From: Paraburkholderia ferrariae NBRC 106233
Lineage (GTDB): Bacteria > Pseudomonadota > Gammaproteobacteria > Burkholderiales > Burkholderiaceae
Length of the DNA: 64,000 nt
Assembly: GCF_000685035.1 (NCBI RefSeq)
Contig: NZ_BAYB01000002.1
Span: forward strand, 186,001-250,000
Reading direction: 5' to 3'
Made by a program: the position numbers and the translations under genes. The notes beneath the pieces are model-generated. The model was not told where the DNA came from and searched no databases. It was given only the letters and a program-made list of their open reading frames with translations. Below, piece after piece: positions 42,655-52,220 of the stretch. Positions within the stretch are counted from its first letter, which is position 1. Each line of letters starts with the position of its first letter.

Positions 42655-43716
42655 TTAACGGGCTGCTGCGCGCAGCGAATCGAGATCGATCACGAAGCGG
42701 TATTTCACGTCGCTCTTGAGCATGCGCTCGTAAGCGTCGTTGATCTCCTGCATCCGGATCATTTCGATGTCCGACGTAATGCCGTGCTGCCCGCAGAAGT
42801 CCAGCATCTCCTGCGTTTCCGCGATCCCGCCGATCAGCGAGCCCGCCAGACGCCGCCGCTTGAAAATCAGGTTGAACACCTGCGGCGACGGGTGATCGTG
42901 TTCGGGCGCGCCCACCAGCACCATCGTGCCGTCGCGCCGCAAGAGTTCGATGAACGGGTTCAGGTCGTGCTGCGCGGCCACGGTGTTCACGATCAGGTCG
43001 AAGCTGTTCGCGTGCGCCTTCATCTGCTCCGGGTCCTTCGAGATCACGACCTCGTCGGCGCCCAGCCGTTTGCCGTCCTCGACCTTCGAAGGCGACGTGG
43101 TGAAGAGCACGACGTGCGCGCCCATGGCATGGGCCAGCTTCACGCCCATGTGGCCGAGGCCGCCCAGACCCACCACGCCCACCTTCTTGCCGGGCCCCGC
43201 GCCCCACGTGCGCAGCGGCGAGTAAGTGGTGATGCCCGCGCAGAGCAACGGCGCGGCGCCGGCCGGGTCGAGGTTGTCGGGCACGCGCAGCACGAAGGCT
43301 TCGTCGACCACGAGCTGCGTCGAATAGCCGCCGCAGGTCACGTCGCCGCTCACGCGGTCCACGCCGTTATAGGTGGCGACGAAACCGTTCTCGCAATACT
43401 GTTCGAGGTCTTCGGCGCAGCTTGCGCAGGTGCGGCACGAATCGACGAGGCAGCCCACGCCGACGAGCTGGCCCGGCTTGAAACGCGTGACGCCCGGCCC
43501 CACCTCGGCCACACGCCCGACGATTTCGTGGCCCGGCACGACGGGGTACATCGTGTTGCGCCATTCGTCGCGGGCCTGATGCAGGTCGGAGTGGCAGACG
43601 CCGCAGTACGCCACGTCGATGCGCACGTCGTGTTCGCGCAGGTCGCGGCGCTGGAACTCGATCGGCGCGAGCGGCGTGCGCGCATCTCGGGCGGCATAAC
43701 CGTAAGTCGGGTACAT
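42655..43716 (-). CDS. zinc-dependent NAD(P) alcohol dehydrogenase (AdhC/YahK-like)
   Basis: 353 residues. Catalytic zinc ligands are Cys in VAYCGVCHSDLH, His-Glu in VVPGHEIVG and a later Cys in AAPLLCAGITTY. The structural zinc lobe has C-x2-C-x2-C-type cysteines (VDSCRTCASCAEDLEQYCENGF). The Rossmann motif is GVVGLGGLGHMG. This is the cinnamyl-alcohol-dehydrogenase-like branch, which usually reduces aldehydes with NADPH. It is divergent from an AraC-family regulator at 43938, which probably responds to the aldehyde or alcohol and controls it. Confidence 0.93.
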   Translation of the reverse strand: MYPTYGYAARDARTPLAPIEFQRRDLREHDVRIDVAYCGVCHSDLHQARDEWRNTMYPVVPGHEIVGRVAEVGPGVTRFKPGQLVGVGCLVDSCRTCASCAEDLEQYCENGFVATYNGVDRVSGDVTCGGYSTQLVVDEAFVLRVPDNLDPAGAAPLLCAGITTYSPLRTWGAGPGKKVGVVGLGGLGHMGVKLAHAMGAHVVLFTTSPSKVEDGKRLGADEVVISKDPEQMKAHANSFDLIVNTVAAQHDLNPFIELLRRDGTMVLVGAPEHDHPSPQVFNLIFKRRRLAGSLIGGIAETQEMLDFCGQHGITSDIEMIRMQEINDAYERMLKSDVKYRFVIDLDSLRAAAR

Positions 43717-43937
43717 GTTCACTCCTGTTGGTGCATATAGCGGTACATGGGGATCGTGCGTGCGGTGCCGGGTGTGACGGCAGGGTTCCCATGCTAAGGA
43801 TCGCGCCCCACCCAGGGAATACCTGAATCTATCGAAGACTTGCCTGATTCTCCTGGTGGTCGGCGCGCCAGCGGGAACGGTGATAGATTTCAAGCCTGTT
43901 CCTCTGCTACGCCTTTGCATTAGGGGCGCATACGACA

Positions 43938-44969
43938 ATGGCACACGTCCTTGAAACCGCCGCGCCGGCCGGCGGCGAGGCCCGCGAACGGGCCGAAAGC
44001 CCGCCCGAAAACCGCGTTGAAGACCGCGCCGACGATTACACGCAGCGGCGCACCGTCGAGCTCCTCACCCGGCTCACGCACCGCGACGGCCCCAATCCCT
44101 CCGCCATCGACTGCGTGTCGTTCATGCGTGCGAGCGTGGCGCGTCCGCGCACGCCGGTCATGTACGAGCCCAGCATCTTCATCGTGTGCCAGGGGCGCAA
44201 GCGCGGCTTTCTGGGCGACCAGGTGTTCGTGTACGACGCGCAGCAGTACCTCGTGCTCTCGGTGCCGCTGCCGTTCGAGTGCGAAACCGAGGCGAGCCCG
44301 GACAAGCCGCTGCTCGGCATTTCGATCCGCGTCGATCTCACCATGGTGGCGGAACTGCTGATGGCGCTGAACGAGTCGCGCGGCAATGCGATTTCGGAGC
44401 CGCGCGGCATCTACGCCACGCAGCTCGACGCCACGCTCTCCAACGCGGTGCTGCGCCTGCTCGAAGCGCTCGCCGCGCCGTGCGACGGCCGCATCCTCGG
44501 TCCCTCGATCGTGCGCGAGATTCTTTATCGCGTGCTGACCGGCGTGCAGGGCGACGCGATACGCGCGGCGCTTGCGCATCAGCATCACTTCGGGCGCATT
44601 GCGAAGGCGCTGCGCCGCATTCATGCGGATTACTGCGGCGCGCTCGACGTCGATACGCTTGCGAGCGAGGCGGGCATGAGCCTCGCGGTGTTTCATGCGC
44701 ACTTCAAGGCCGTGACTTCGACTTCGCCGATGCAGTATGTGAAGACCACGCGGCTGCATCATGCGCGCCTGCTCATCGCGCACGACGGGCTCAGCGTGAG
44801 CGCGGCGGCCACGCGCGTGGGCTACGAGAGCGCCTCGCAGTTCAGCCGCGAGTTCAAGCGCCTCTTCGGCCTGAGCCCCGCCGACGAGATGCGCCGCTCG
44901 CGTGGCGAGACGGCCGCGCCGGCGCCGCGCGCGAATCCGCCTGCGCCGCGCTACGTGACTGCCGTGTGA
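43938..44969 (+). CDS. AraC-family transcriptional regulator (AraC_N type)
   Basis: 343 residues. The N-terminal AraC_N region reads MYEPSIFIVCQGRKRGFLGDQVFVYDAQQYLVLSVPLPFECE. The C-terminal double HTH is RIHADYCGALDVDTLASEAGMSLAVFHAHFKAVTSTSPMQYVKTTRLHHARLLI and VGYESASQFSREFKRLFGLSP. This subfamily commonly regulates a divergently transcribed aldehyde or alcohol dehydrogenase, which is exactly the arrangement here with the gene at 42655-43716. A downstream dehydrogenase gene starts only 80 bp later and may be part of the same unit. Confidence 0.92.
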   Translation: MAHVLETAAPAGGEARERAESPPENRVEDRADDYTQRRTVELLTRLTHRDGPNPSAIDCVSFMRASVARPRTPVMYEPSIFIVCQGRKRGFLGDQVFVYDAQQYLVLSVPLPFECETEASPDKPLLGISIRVDLTMVAELLMALNESRGNAISEPRGIYATQLDATLSNAVLRLLEALAAPCDGRILGPSIVREILYRVLTGVQGDAIRAALAHQHHFGRIAKALRRIHADYCGALDVDTLASEAGMSLAVFHAHFKAVTSTSPMQYVKTTRLHHARLLIAHDGLSVSAAATRVGYESASQFSREFKRLFGLSPADEMRRSRGETAAPAPRANPPAPRYVTAV

Positions 44970-45048
44970 TGGCGGCGTGACACTGTCACGCTCTTACGCC
45001 GCAGTCGTGATGACCCGATCGTTTCCGAACGCCATGGACGACGCAACG

Positions 45049-45981
45049 ATGAAGCCGTGCCTGCTGATCCTGATTCCGCTCGTGGAAAGCGACCTTGCGA
45101 CGCTCGAGCCGCAATTCGATGCGATCTACGCGCCCGATGCCGCCTCGCGTGCGCGGGCGGTGGCCGAGCACGGCGGCGCGGTGCGCGCCGTGCTGACGAA
45201 CGGCACGACCGGTCTCACGGCGGAAGAAATCGACCGCATGCCCGCACTCGAATTCGCGGGCGCGCTAGGGGCGGGCTACGAGAACATTGCCGCGGATCAT
45301 GCCCGCGCGCGCGGCATCGCGCTGTGCAACGGCGCGGGCGTGAACGCCGCCTGCGTGGCCGATCACGCGCTCGCGCTGCTGCTCGCGGCCGTGCGCAACG
45401 TGCCGCAGTTCGACGCGGCCTGCCGGGCCGGCGTGTGGCGCGACGCGCTGCCGATGCGGCCAACGGTCTCGGGCCGCAAGCTCGGGATCGTGGGGTACGG
45501 GCACATCGGCGCGCAGATCGCGCGCCGCGCCGCGGGATTCGACATGGAAGTGGGCTATCACAACCGTCGCCCGCGCGAAGGCGTGGCGGCCCGCTACTTC
45601 GATACGCCGGTCGCGCTTGCACAGTGGAGCGACTTTCTGGTGGTCGCGACGCCGGGCGGCGAGGGCACGCACCATCTGGTCGATCGCGCGGTGCTCGATG
45701 CGCTCGGCCCGCAAGGATTCCTCGTGAACATTTCGCGCGGCAGCGTGGTCGACACGGCCGCGCTGGCCGAAGCGCTCGCGGCGCAGCGGCTGGGCGGCGC
45801 GGGGCTCGACGTCTACGAGGGCGAGCCGCATCCGCCGCAGGCGCTGCTGCCGCTCGACAACGTGGTGCTGACGCCGCACACCGCCGGCACGTCGCCCGAC
45901 GTGCGCGTGGCGACGGTGCGCAACTTTCTCGCCAACGCGGCACGCCACTTTGCGGGCGAGCCGCTTCTTACGCCGATCTAA
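45049..45981 (+). CDS. D-2-hydroxyacid dehydrogenase
   Basis: 310 residues from the ATG at 45049 (MKPCLLILIPLVESDL); earlier in-frame starts at 44977 and 45034 would add a poorly conserved lead. The NAD-binding motif is LGIVGYGHIGAQIA. The catalytic set is Arg in VNISRGSVVDTAAL, Glu in LDVYEGEP and His in LTPHTAGTS, all in the usual positions. Members reduce 2-oxoacids such as glyoxylate, hydroxypyruvate or phenylpyruvate. It follows the AraC regulator by 79 bp on the same strand. Substrate cannot be decided. Confidence 0.92.
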   Translation: MKPCLLILIPLVESDLATLEPQFDAIYAPDAASRARAVAEHGGAVRAVLTNGTTGLTAEEIDRMPALEFAGALGAGYENIAADHARARGIALCNGAGVNAACVADHALALLLAAVRNVPQFDAACRAGVWRDALPMRPTVSGRKLGIVGYGHIGAQIARRAAGFDMEVGYHNRRPREGVAARYFDTPVALAQWSDFLVVATPGGEGTHHLVDRAVLDALGPQGFLVNISRGSVVDTAALAEALAAQRLGGAGLDVYEGEPHPPQALLPLDNVVLTPHTAGTSPDVRVATVRNFLANAARHFAGEPLLTPI

Positions 45982-46032
45982 ACGCCGAGCTGAGCGCCGA
46001 TCCGAGCCGCGGCCCGCGTGACCCGCGTGACC

Positions 46033-46063
46033 CGGCCACGGCGGCAGTCGCCAGCCGTGGCCG
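46033..46063. terminator. bidirectional stem-loop terminator between convergent genes
   Basis: CGGCCACGGC (46033-46042) and GCCGTGGCCG (46054-46063) form a perfect 10-bp stem with an 11-base loop, followed by CTTTCC on the plus strand. It sits between the stops of the hydroxyacid dehydrogenase (45981) and the convergent amidase gene (46072). Confidence 0.6.
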
Positions 46064-46071
46064 CTTTCCGC

Positions 46072-47223
46072 TCACGGCGCCGGCGCGGGCATGAAGCGGA
46101 ACGAGGGCGTGGCCACGAAATCGCCCGCCACTTCACCCGAATAGACCTGCCCGCCATCCATCGCGAGTTTCATGACCGGTGCGCCCGGTTGCAGGTCGAG
46201 CTTGTGCAGCGACACCCAGAAGGTGTTGGGGCGCGTGGCGGAATCGAAGTAATAGACAAGGTCCGTCTGGTCGGCCACGGTGCGCCAGAGCGTGGAGGAA
46301 AGGTTCGGTTGCGTGGGCGAGCTGATGCCGAGCGGCACGCTCACGGCGCGCATCACGCCCATGACGCTCGCCACGGCCTGCCACGCATAGGACTGCTGCG
46401 GCACGGCCGTAATGTAGTTCGGATCGACCTGCTTCGGAACGGCATCCATCAGGAACGAGGCGCGCACGAAGCGGTCGGCCGCGCGGTTCGTGCCCGGCAG
46501 GAAGCTCAGGCCGCCTATGCCGCGCCAGTAGGTGTCGAGCGCGAGCTGCTCGCTGTAGATGGGCGAGTTCGTCATGATGCGGTAGGCCTTGCTGTGGTGG
46601 ATCACGAGCTTGCCGTCGAGATATTCGAGGATCGCCGAATCGCCGCCCGGGTCGGAGAGCGAGAGGTGGATCGTGATCGGTTTGCCGTTGGGCAGCGGCG
46701 GCGCGATGATCTGGAAGGGTTCCTTGGCGAGCGCGTCCACGGCTTCCGAGACGGTGGCGAAGTTGTCGAGCACGTACTGGGCCCACAGGCTGATCGAGAG
46801 CGGCGGGCGCCCCGAGTCGGGCTTGCCGTAGTCGGTTTCCGCGAGATAGAGCGCATTGGCGTCGAGGCCGCGTTCGTTCATGCCGTCCACGCTGCCGATG
46901 TCGTAGCCCGATACCACCACACTGCCGTATTTCGAGCGCCAGCGCGGCGAGCGGGGGCCCGCGTTGCCGTTGCGCTCGATGCCCGCGGGGAACACCCAGA
47001 GGTTCGAGTGCATGTCCTCCGACCAGTCCATCGAGCGGCCGGTGACGACGAGACCGTTATCGCCCACATAGAGCGCGCGCGTGCAGGCGAGGGCGAGCGA
47101 CGTGGCGGCCAGGGCGAGCGCGGCGGCGAGCAGGGTGGCGGCGAAGCGCAGCAGCGTGCGCGCCGGGTTGCGCGAGCCGTTGTGCGATGGCGTGTGACGC
47201 GGGTGGCGGCGGGTGCGGTGCAT
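46072..47223 (-). CDS. exported choloylglycine hydrolase / penicillin V acylase-family Ntn hydrolase
   Basis: 383 residues with a signal peptide ending ...ATSLALA. Cys follows directly (ALACTRALYVGDNG), so removal of the signal makes Cys the N-terminal nucleophile, as this Ntn-hydrolase family needs. Supporting motifs are VVTGRSMDWSEDMHSNLWVFP, DGMNERGLDANALYLAETDYG, and TNSPIYSEQLALDTYWRG. A GAGGAG ribosome site precedes the ATG at 47223. In gram-negative bacteria such enzymes hydrolyse bile-salt-like amides, penicillin V or acyl-homoserine lactones. Location is periplasmic. Which amide is cut is unknown. Confidence 0.88.
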   Translation of the reverse strand: MHRTRRHPRHTPSHNGSRNPARTLLRFAATLLAAALALAATSLALACTRALYVGDNGLVVTGRSMDWSEDMHSNLWVFPAGIERNGNAGPRSPRWRSKYGSVVVSGYDIGSVDGMNERGLDANALYLAETDYGKPDSGRPPLSISLWAQYVLDNFATVSEAVDALAKEPFQIIAPPLPNGKPITIHLSLSDPGGDSAILEYLDGKLVIHHSKAYRIMTNSPIYSEQLALDTYWRGIGGLSFLPGTNRAADRFVRASFLMDAVPKQVDPNYITAVPQQSYAWQAVASVMGVMRAVSVPLGISSPTQPNLSSTLWRTVADQTDLVYYFDSATRPNTFWVSLHKLDLQPGAPVMKLAMDGGQVYSGEVAGDFVATPSFRFMPAPAP

Positions 47224-47531
47224 GGAGCGCTCCTCGTTCGGGACCGGCCAATCATGACATAGGGAACGCTACCCCGGCGCGACGGCGGCCGGCTCCCGCC
47301 CGTTCCCACCCGTTCCCGCCCGGCATCCGGACCCGGCGCCACCGGCCGCCAGGCGCCGGGCCGGAGGGGCTACGTCCGCCAGCCCACGCTTCGCGCAGGA
47401 AAACGGGGCGCCCGGCCTGGGCCATGCCTTATCATTTCGTCTGCGTTGTATCACAGCGGTAAGGAACACGCGCTAACGGAGCGCTTGCCTGCCAGCCAGG
47501 GCCCGTCGGGTCCGAAGACCGGGTTTCAGGA
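47224..47531. other. intergenic region, amidase / globin-GAF-EAL
   Basis: 308 bp between divergent genes. It shows GC-rich direct repetition (cccgttcccacccgttcccgcccgg at about 47299-47323) and an AT-richer stretch around 47425-47465. No gene is apparent. Confidence 0.5.
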
Positions 47532-49565
47532 ATGCAAACATTGATCGAGGCTTTGCATCGCTATGCAGCCCTCGTGGTGAACCAGTTCTACGAGGAACTG
47601 GCGCGCCTGCCCAAGTCCCGGCGCATCCTCGAAATGCTGTCGGCAGACGAGCTCGCCCATCTCAAGTCCAGGCAGGTCCAGAATCTCCTCGCGCTCGCGA
47701 GCCCCGGGCTCACCACGCACAGCCATGCGGACATGGCGCAGCGCATCGGCCGCATCCACGCGATCGTGGGCCTCGACAAGGAAGAACTGGCGCGTAGCCG
47801 CGGCATCCTGCAGGAACTGCTCTACAAGCTGATCGGCACGCAGGTGAGCGGCCACGCGCTCTCGCTCTATGCGCGCCGCCTCACCTCGGATCTCGCCTGG
47901 CAGCTCAAGGCGTATCAGGACGTACAGGACTCCATGCAGGACGTTTTGCAGCGCGTGACGCGCCTCGTGTGGGAGGCCGACGGCTATATCGACTTCATCG
48001 GCCAGTTGATCAAGACCCTCGCGAGCCACGACGCAATCGCGGGCTGCGCCATCGGGCGGCCCGACGAATCCGGCATCTTTCACTTCGAGGCGGCCACGGG
48101 CGGCAAGGCGCCTGCCCGGCTCGTCGAGGTGCTCGCGCAGGAGCGCCACGTCATCAGCGTGCGCGCCGATCATCCGCACGGGCAGGGCGACATTGGGCGC
48201 GCCTGGCGCAGCGGCAAGCCCGAGCGCGTGGTCAATTACCAGACCGACCCGCTCGTCGCGCCGTGGCGCGAACTCGCACAAAGCGAAGGTCTGCGTTCCT
48301 GCGTGGCGATCCCGCTGGCCGCGCCGGGCCAGCCGCCCATCGCCATTCTCGTGCTCTACAGCGCGTTTCCGGGCGGATTCATCGGGCCGCACCAGGTGGC
48401 GTTCGTCGAACTGCTGCAGACGCTCCTGGGCTGCGCCGCCATGCGCCTGAAGACCCACGACGGCATCGGCGCGGCGGTGCCCGTGGGCGTGCGCCAGCAT
48501 TGGGCGGCGCTCGTGCGCACGGACGGGCTGGAGATGCACTATCAGCCGCTCCTGAATCTGCGCACGTGGGCGGTCACGAAGGTCGAGGCGCTTGCGCGGC
48601 TGCGCGACGGCGATCGCCTGCTCAATCCCGATGAATTTCTCGGCGCGCTCGCCTCCGACGATCTGCTCGCGCTCTACGCGCGCGGCGTCGACGAAGCCCT
48701 GGCCGACCGCCGCCGCTGGCTGCCCGAAGGGCTCGACCTCGACATCTCGATCAACCTGCCGCCCGCGGCGCTCAACGACATCCGCTACTTCGAGGCGACG
48801 CGCGAAGCGCTGGCCGCGCACGCGTGCCCGCCCGCCCGGCTCACGCTGGAAGTTCTGGAGAACGAATCGTTGTCGCTCAACCAGGGACAACTGGCGATTC
48901 TCACGCGCTTTCGCGAACTGGGCGTGCTGCTGGCCGAAGACGACCTCGGGTCCGGCCATAGCGGGCTTGCGCGGCTGCGCGAACTGCCGTTCGACTGGAT
49001 CAAGATCGACCAGGCGATCGCGCATATCGGCAGCGACGGCGGCGACGCCGCGCTCGACGTGCTGCGCTTCATCTATCAGTTGACGCGCCTCGGCCATGCG
49101 CTGGGCAAGCTCGTGCTGGCGGAGGGGATCGACACGCTCGACCTGCTGCGCGCACTGGCCATTCTGGGCGTGGACGGCGCCCAGGGCTACGCGATTGCGA
49201 AGCCCATGGAGGCCAGCCGCCTGCGCGCGTGGATGGCGCAGCGGCCGTCGTGCCCCCCCGAGCCGCCGGGGGAAAGCCTGCTCGCGCGTCTCGCACGCTT
49301 CGTGATCTGGGAGGAGCGCATTACGCTCGTGGCGGCGGTGCCGGGTGCGCGCGCGCGGCTTGCGGGCCATACGGCTGGGGTTGGCGAGGATGCGCTCGCT
49401 GCCTCGCTGGCCGCGTTCGACGGGATTCTGCCGCCCGGCGAGCCGTACCGCGCGTTGCAGCGCAAGCTGCTCGAAGCGCTTCTGGGCGAAGGGCGCAGCA
49501 GCGAAACGTACCGCGAGGCGGTCCAGGAAATGCTGGCCGCCATGACGCGCGCCCTCGCGGCCTAG
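47532..49565 (+). CDS. globin-coupled sensor with GAF and EAL (c-di-GMP phosphodiesterase) domains
   Basis: 677 residues. Residues 1-140 look like a sensor globin, with the proximal His in QRIGRIHAIVGLD (about His76), the family signature of globin-coupled sensors. A GAF-type segment covers about 150-305. The EAL domain runs about 320-565 and keeps the c-di-GMP-hydrolysing residues: KVEALARL, DISINLPP, TLEVLENE, EDDLGSGHSG, WIKIDQAI, LAEGID and GAQGYAIAKP. The last 100 residues are an unfamiliar helical extension (SLLARLARFVIWEERITL...). Expected role: O2 or redox sensing to lower c-di-GMP. The convergent MHS gene shares the CTAG at its stop. Confidence 0.88.
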   Translation: MQTLIEALHRYAALVVNQFYEELARLPKSRRILEMLSADELAHLKSRQVQNLLALASPGLTTHSHADMAQRIGRIHAIVGLDKEELARSRGILQELLYKLIGTQVSGHALSLYARRLTSDLAWQLKAYQDVQDSMQDVLQRVTRLVWEADGYIDFIGQLIKTLASHDAIAGCAIGRPDESGIFHFEAATGGKAPARLVEVLAQERHVISVRADHPHGQGDIGRAWRSGKPERVVNYQTDPLVAPWRELAQSEGLRSCVAIPLAAPGQPPIAILVLYSAFPGGFIGPHQVAFVELLQTLLGCAAMRLKTHDGIGAAVPVGVRQHWAALVRTDGLEMHYQPLLNLRTWAVTKVEALARLRDGDRLLNPDEFLGALASDDLLALYARGVDEALADRRRWLPEGLDLDISINLPPAALNDIRYFEATREALAAHACPPARLTLEVLENESLSLNQGQLAILTRFRELGVLLAEDDLGSGHSGLARLRELPFDWIKIDQAIAHIGSDGGDAALDVLRFIYQLTRLGHALGKLVLAEGIDTLDLLRALAILGVDGAQGYAIAKPMEASRLRAWMAQRPSCPPEPPGESLLARLARFVIWEERITLVAAVPGARARLAGHTAGVGEDALAASLAAFDGILPPGEPYRALQRKLLEALLGEGRSSETYREAVQEMLAAMTRALAA

Positions 49566-50917
49566 CGCGGTATCGCCGCTTTTGACTCGGGCAGCACAGC
49601 GGCCAGATCGGTCGGCATCGACGAGATCTGCCGGCGCTGCAACACCGCGATACACACGAGCGAAATGCCCGCGAGCCCGCTGTAGAAGAGCGCGAGCGGC
49701 CACCACTGGCCGGGAAAATCGTGCGCGAGCAGCGTGCCGACGAGCGGCGTGAGGCCGCCTGCGAGCGCCGCGCAGCACTGGTACGAGAGGGAGATCGCCG
49801 AATAGCGCACGCGCACCGGGAACGCGTTCGTCATGAAGCCGGCCATCACGGCGTACGAGCTCGACATGCACATCACGGCAATGGCGATGCCGGCCACGAT
49901 GGCGGCCGGCCGCCCCGTGGAAACGAGCACGAACATCGGATAGGGCGAGAGCATGGCGAGCGCCGCCGCGGCCACGAGAAAGCGCCCGCTGCCCACGCGC
50001 TGCGCGAACCAGCCCGAGGCCAGTTGCGTGAACAACTGAATGAACGCTACGACGAAGAGGCAATCGAGGATCAGCGCGCGATCGAGGCCGAGCGTTTGCG
50101 TCGTGTAGTTGAGCATGAACGTGTTGACGAACCACGCGCCGGCCACGCCGATCACGTTTGCGCCGAGACACAGCAGCACGGTTCGCCAGGCATCGCGGAA
50201 TACCTCGGCGATGGGCAGCGCGGCCGTGCGGCGCTGCGATTTCAGCGCTTCGAACTCGGGCGATTCGCGCACGCCCGAACGGATCAGCAGGCCCACCACG
50301 AGCAGCACGGCACTGGCGAGGAACGGCAGGCGCCAGCCCCAGGCGAGGAGCGCGTCGTGGTCGAGATGGGCCACGCTGCGAAACGCGAGCAGGGCGAGGA
50401 TGAGGCCCGCGGGACTGCCAAGTTGTGCGAACGAAGCGAGAAACGTGCGCTTTTCGCGCGGCGCGTGCTCGCCGGCCATGAGCACCGCCCCGCCCCATTC
50501 GCCGCCGATGGCGATGCCCTGCGCGACGCGCAGCAGCACGAGCAGCGCGGGCGCGAGCGCACCGGCACTGGCGTAGGTGGGCAAAAAGCCGATGCCCACG
50601 GTGCCGATGCCCATGATGGAGAGCGTGGCGACGAGCGCTTTCTTGCGGCCGATCCGGTCGCCCAGGTGGCCGAACACGAGACCGCCCACGGGGCGCGCGA
50701 AGAAGCCCACCGCGAAGGTGCCGAACGAGGCCAGGGTGCTGTAGAACGGCTCGTTCGACGGGAAGAACAGCTTGCCGAAGATGAGCGCGGAGGCCGTGGC
50801 GTAGATGTAAAAGTCGTACCACTCGATCGTGGTGCCGACGAAGGCGGCGAGCGAAGCGCGCGCCGGCTGGCGCTGCGGTTTGTGCTCCGGTTGGTACTCC
50901 GGTTGGTAGCGAGTCAT
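49562..50917 (-). CDS. MHS-family (metabolite:H+ symporter) MFS transporter
   Basis: 451 residues from the ATG at 50917, preferred because GGAGA lies at a normal distance before it; a second ATG at 50929 would add METT. The N-terminus has QPEYQPEHKPQRQP, encoded by imperfect short repeats. Twelve membrane segments follow, beginning VGTTIEWYDFYIYATASALIFGKLFFPS, the well-known start of the MHS group, and including VFGHLGDRIGRKKALV. Relatives move shikimate, proline/betaine, citrate or alpha-ketoglutarate. It lies upstream of nothing recognisable for these substrates; the CoA-transferase genes on the same strand may be functionally linked. Confidence 0.9.
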   Translation of the reverse strand: MTRYQPEYQPEHKPQRQPARASLAAFVGTTIEWYDFYIYATASALIFGKLFFPSNEPFYSTLASFGTFAVGFFARPVGGLVFGHLGDRIGRKKALVATLSIMGIGTVGIGFLPTYASAGALAPALLVLLRVAQGIAIGGEWGGAVLMAGEHAPREKRTFLASFAQLGSPAGLILALLAFRSVAHLDHDALLAWGWRLPFLASAVLLVVGLLIRSGVRESPEFEALKSQRRTAALPIAEVFRDAWRTVLLCLGANVIGVAGAWFVNTFMLNYTTQTLGLDRALILDCLFVVAFIQLFTQLASGWFAQRVGSGRFLVAAAALAMLSPYPMFVLVSTGRPAAIVAGIAIAVMCMSSSYAVMAGFMTNAFPVRVRYSAISLSYQCCAALAGGLTPLVGTLLAHDFPGQWWPLALFYSGLAGISLVCIAVLQRRQISSMPTDLAAVLPESKAAIPR

Positions 50918-50998
50918 CGTTGTCTCCATTTGACGCTGCGGGTGAAGCCGGCTTGGGCCGGTCTGTATTGCGTGGGTCCTACGGTCCTGTTACGGTGT

Positions 50999-52210
50999 TC
51001 AGCCCTTCACGACACCCGCCGCGAAGAGCCGCGCCTGAGTCTCGCGGTCGATGCCGAGCGCATCCAGCACGCGGCGCGTATCGCCGCCGAGTGCGGGCGG
51101 CTTCGTGCGGTACGTGGCGGGCGTGCGCGAGAGCTTGACCGGCGTGCCCGTGCCGCGATAGCCGTCCATTTCCACGAGCATGCCTCGATGCCGGGTATGC
51201 GGATGCGCGGCCACGGCGTCGACGGTTTGCACCGGACCGCACGGCACGCCGCTTGCCATCAGTTCGCGCGCGAGCGGCTCGCATTCATGGGCCGCGAGGC
51301 GCGCTTCGAGCGCGGCCTTCAATTCGGCGCGGTGCGCGCAGCGGCTGCGGTTGTCGGCGAAACGCGGGTCTTCGGCGAGCGCGGGTATGCCCAGGTGCGC
51401 GCAGAGCTTCGCGAACTGCCGGTCGTTGCCCACGGCAAGGAAGATCGGCGCGGTGCGGGTGGCGTAGCTGTCGTAAGGCGCGATGTTCGGATGCGCGTTG
51501 CCGCTGCGCTGCGGCGTGCGGCCATTGCCGAAGAAGTTCGGCAGATGCGGATGCAGCAGCGAAACGCCGCAGTCGTAGAGCGCGATATCGACCGATTGCC
51601 CCTGGCCGCTCTTCTCGCGTTCGGCCAGCGCGAGCAGGATGCCGGCCAGCGCGTTGAGGCCCGTCACCATGTCCACGATCGGCAGGCCGATGCGCAGCGC
51701 GGGCCCCTCGCGTTCGCCGTTCACGCTCATGAGGCCCGCCATCGCCTGGATCACGGCGTCGTAGCCGGGCAGGCCGCCGAGCGGGCCATCGGCGCCGAAG
51801 CCGGAGACCGCGCAATGGATCAGCCGCGGAAAGCGCGGCCGCAGATCGCGTTCGTAATCCATGCCCCAGCGCGCGAGCGTGCCGGGCTTGAAGTTTTCCA
51901 CCAGCACGTCCGCGCCTTCCAGCAGTTGCCAGAGAATCGCGCGGCCTTCGTCGCACGAGAGATCGACGGCCATGCCTTTTTTGTTGCGGTTCACGCCCAC
52001 GTAGTACCACGCGGTTTCGTCGAGGAACGGCGGGCCCCAGCCGCGCGTTTCGTCGCCGTCGGGCGGCTCGAGCTTGATGACTTCCGCGCCGTGGTCGGCC
52101 AGCGCCTGCGTGCCGTACGGACCGCCCAACACGCGGCTCAGGTCGATCACGCGCAGGCCGTGGAGCGCGCCGTGTTTCGCAGAAGATTCGGATTGCTTGA
52201 TATCGTTCAT
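50999..52210 (-). CDS. class III (CaiB/BaiF-type) CoA-transferase
   Basis: 403 residues from the ATG at 52210. Family motifs: LRVIDLSRVLGGPYGTQALADHGAEVIKLEPP near the start, AVDLSCDEGRAILWQLLEGADVLVENFKPG, and the catalytic Asp in GLPGYDAVIQAMAGLMS. The late signature SVDIALYDCGVSLLHPHL is also present. It transfers CoA between carboxylates in the cytoplasm. Its start is 10 bp from the end of the acyl-CoA dehydrogenase gene, so the two form an operon; together they suggest activation and oxidation of an unidentified carboxylic acid. The MHS transporter gene is 81 bp downstream and may supply that acid. Confidence 0.93.
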   Translation of the reverse strand: MNDIKQSESSAKHGALHGLRVIDLSRVLGGPYGTQALADHGAEVIKLEPPDGDETRGWGPPFLDETAWYYVGVNRNKKGMAVDLSCDEGRAILWQLLEGADVLVENFKPGTLARWGMDYERDLRPRFPRLIHCAVSGFGADGPLGGLPGYDAVIQAMAGLMSVNGEREGPALRIGLPIVDMVTGLNALAGILLALAEREKSGQGQSVDIALYDCGVSLLHPHLPNFFGNGRTPQRSGNAHPNIAPYDSYATRTAPIFLAVGNDRQFAKLCAHLGIPALAEDPRFADNRSRCAHRAELKAALEARLAAHECEPLARELMASGVPCGPVQTVDAVAAHPHTRHRGMLVEMDGYRGTGTPVKLSRTPATYRTKPPALGGDTRRVLDALGIDRETQARLFAAGVVKG

Positions 52211-52220
52211 CGCCGGTTCC

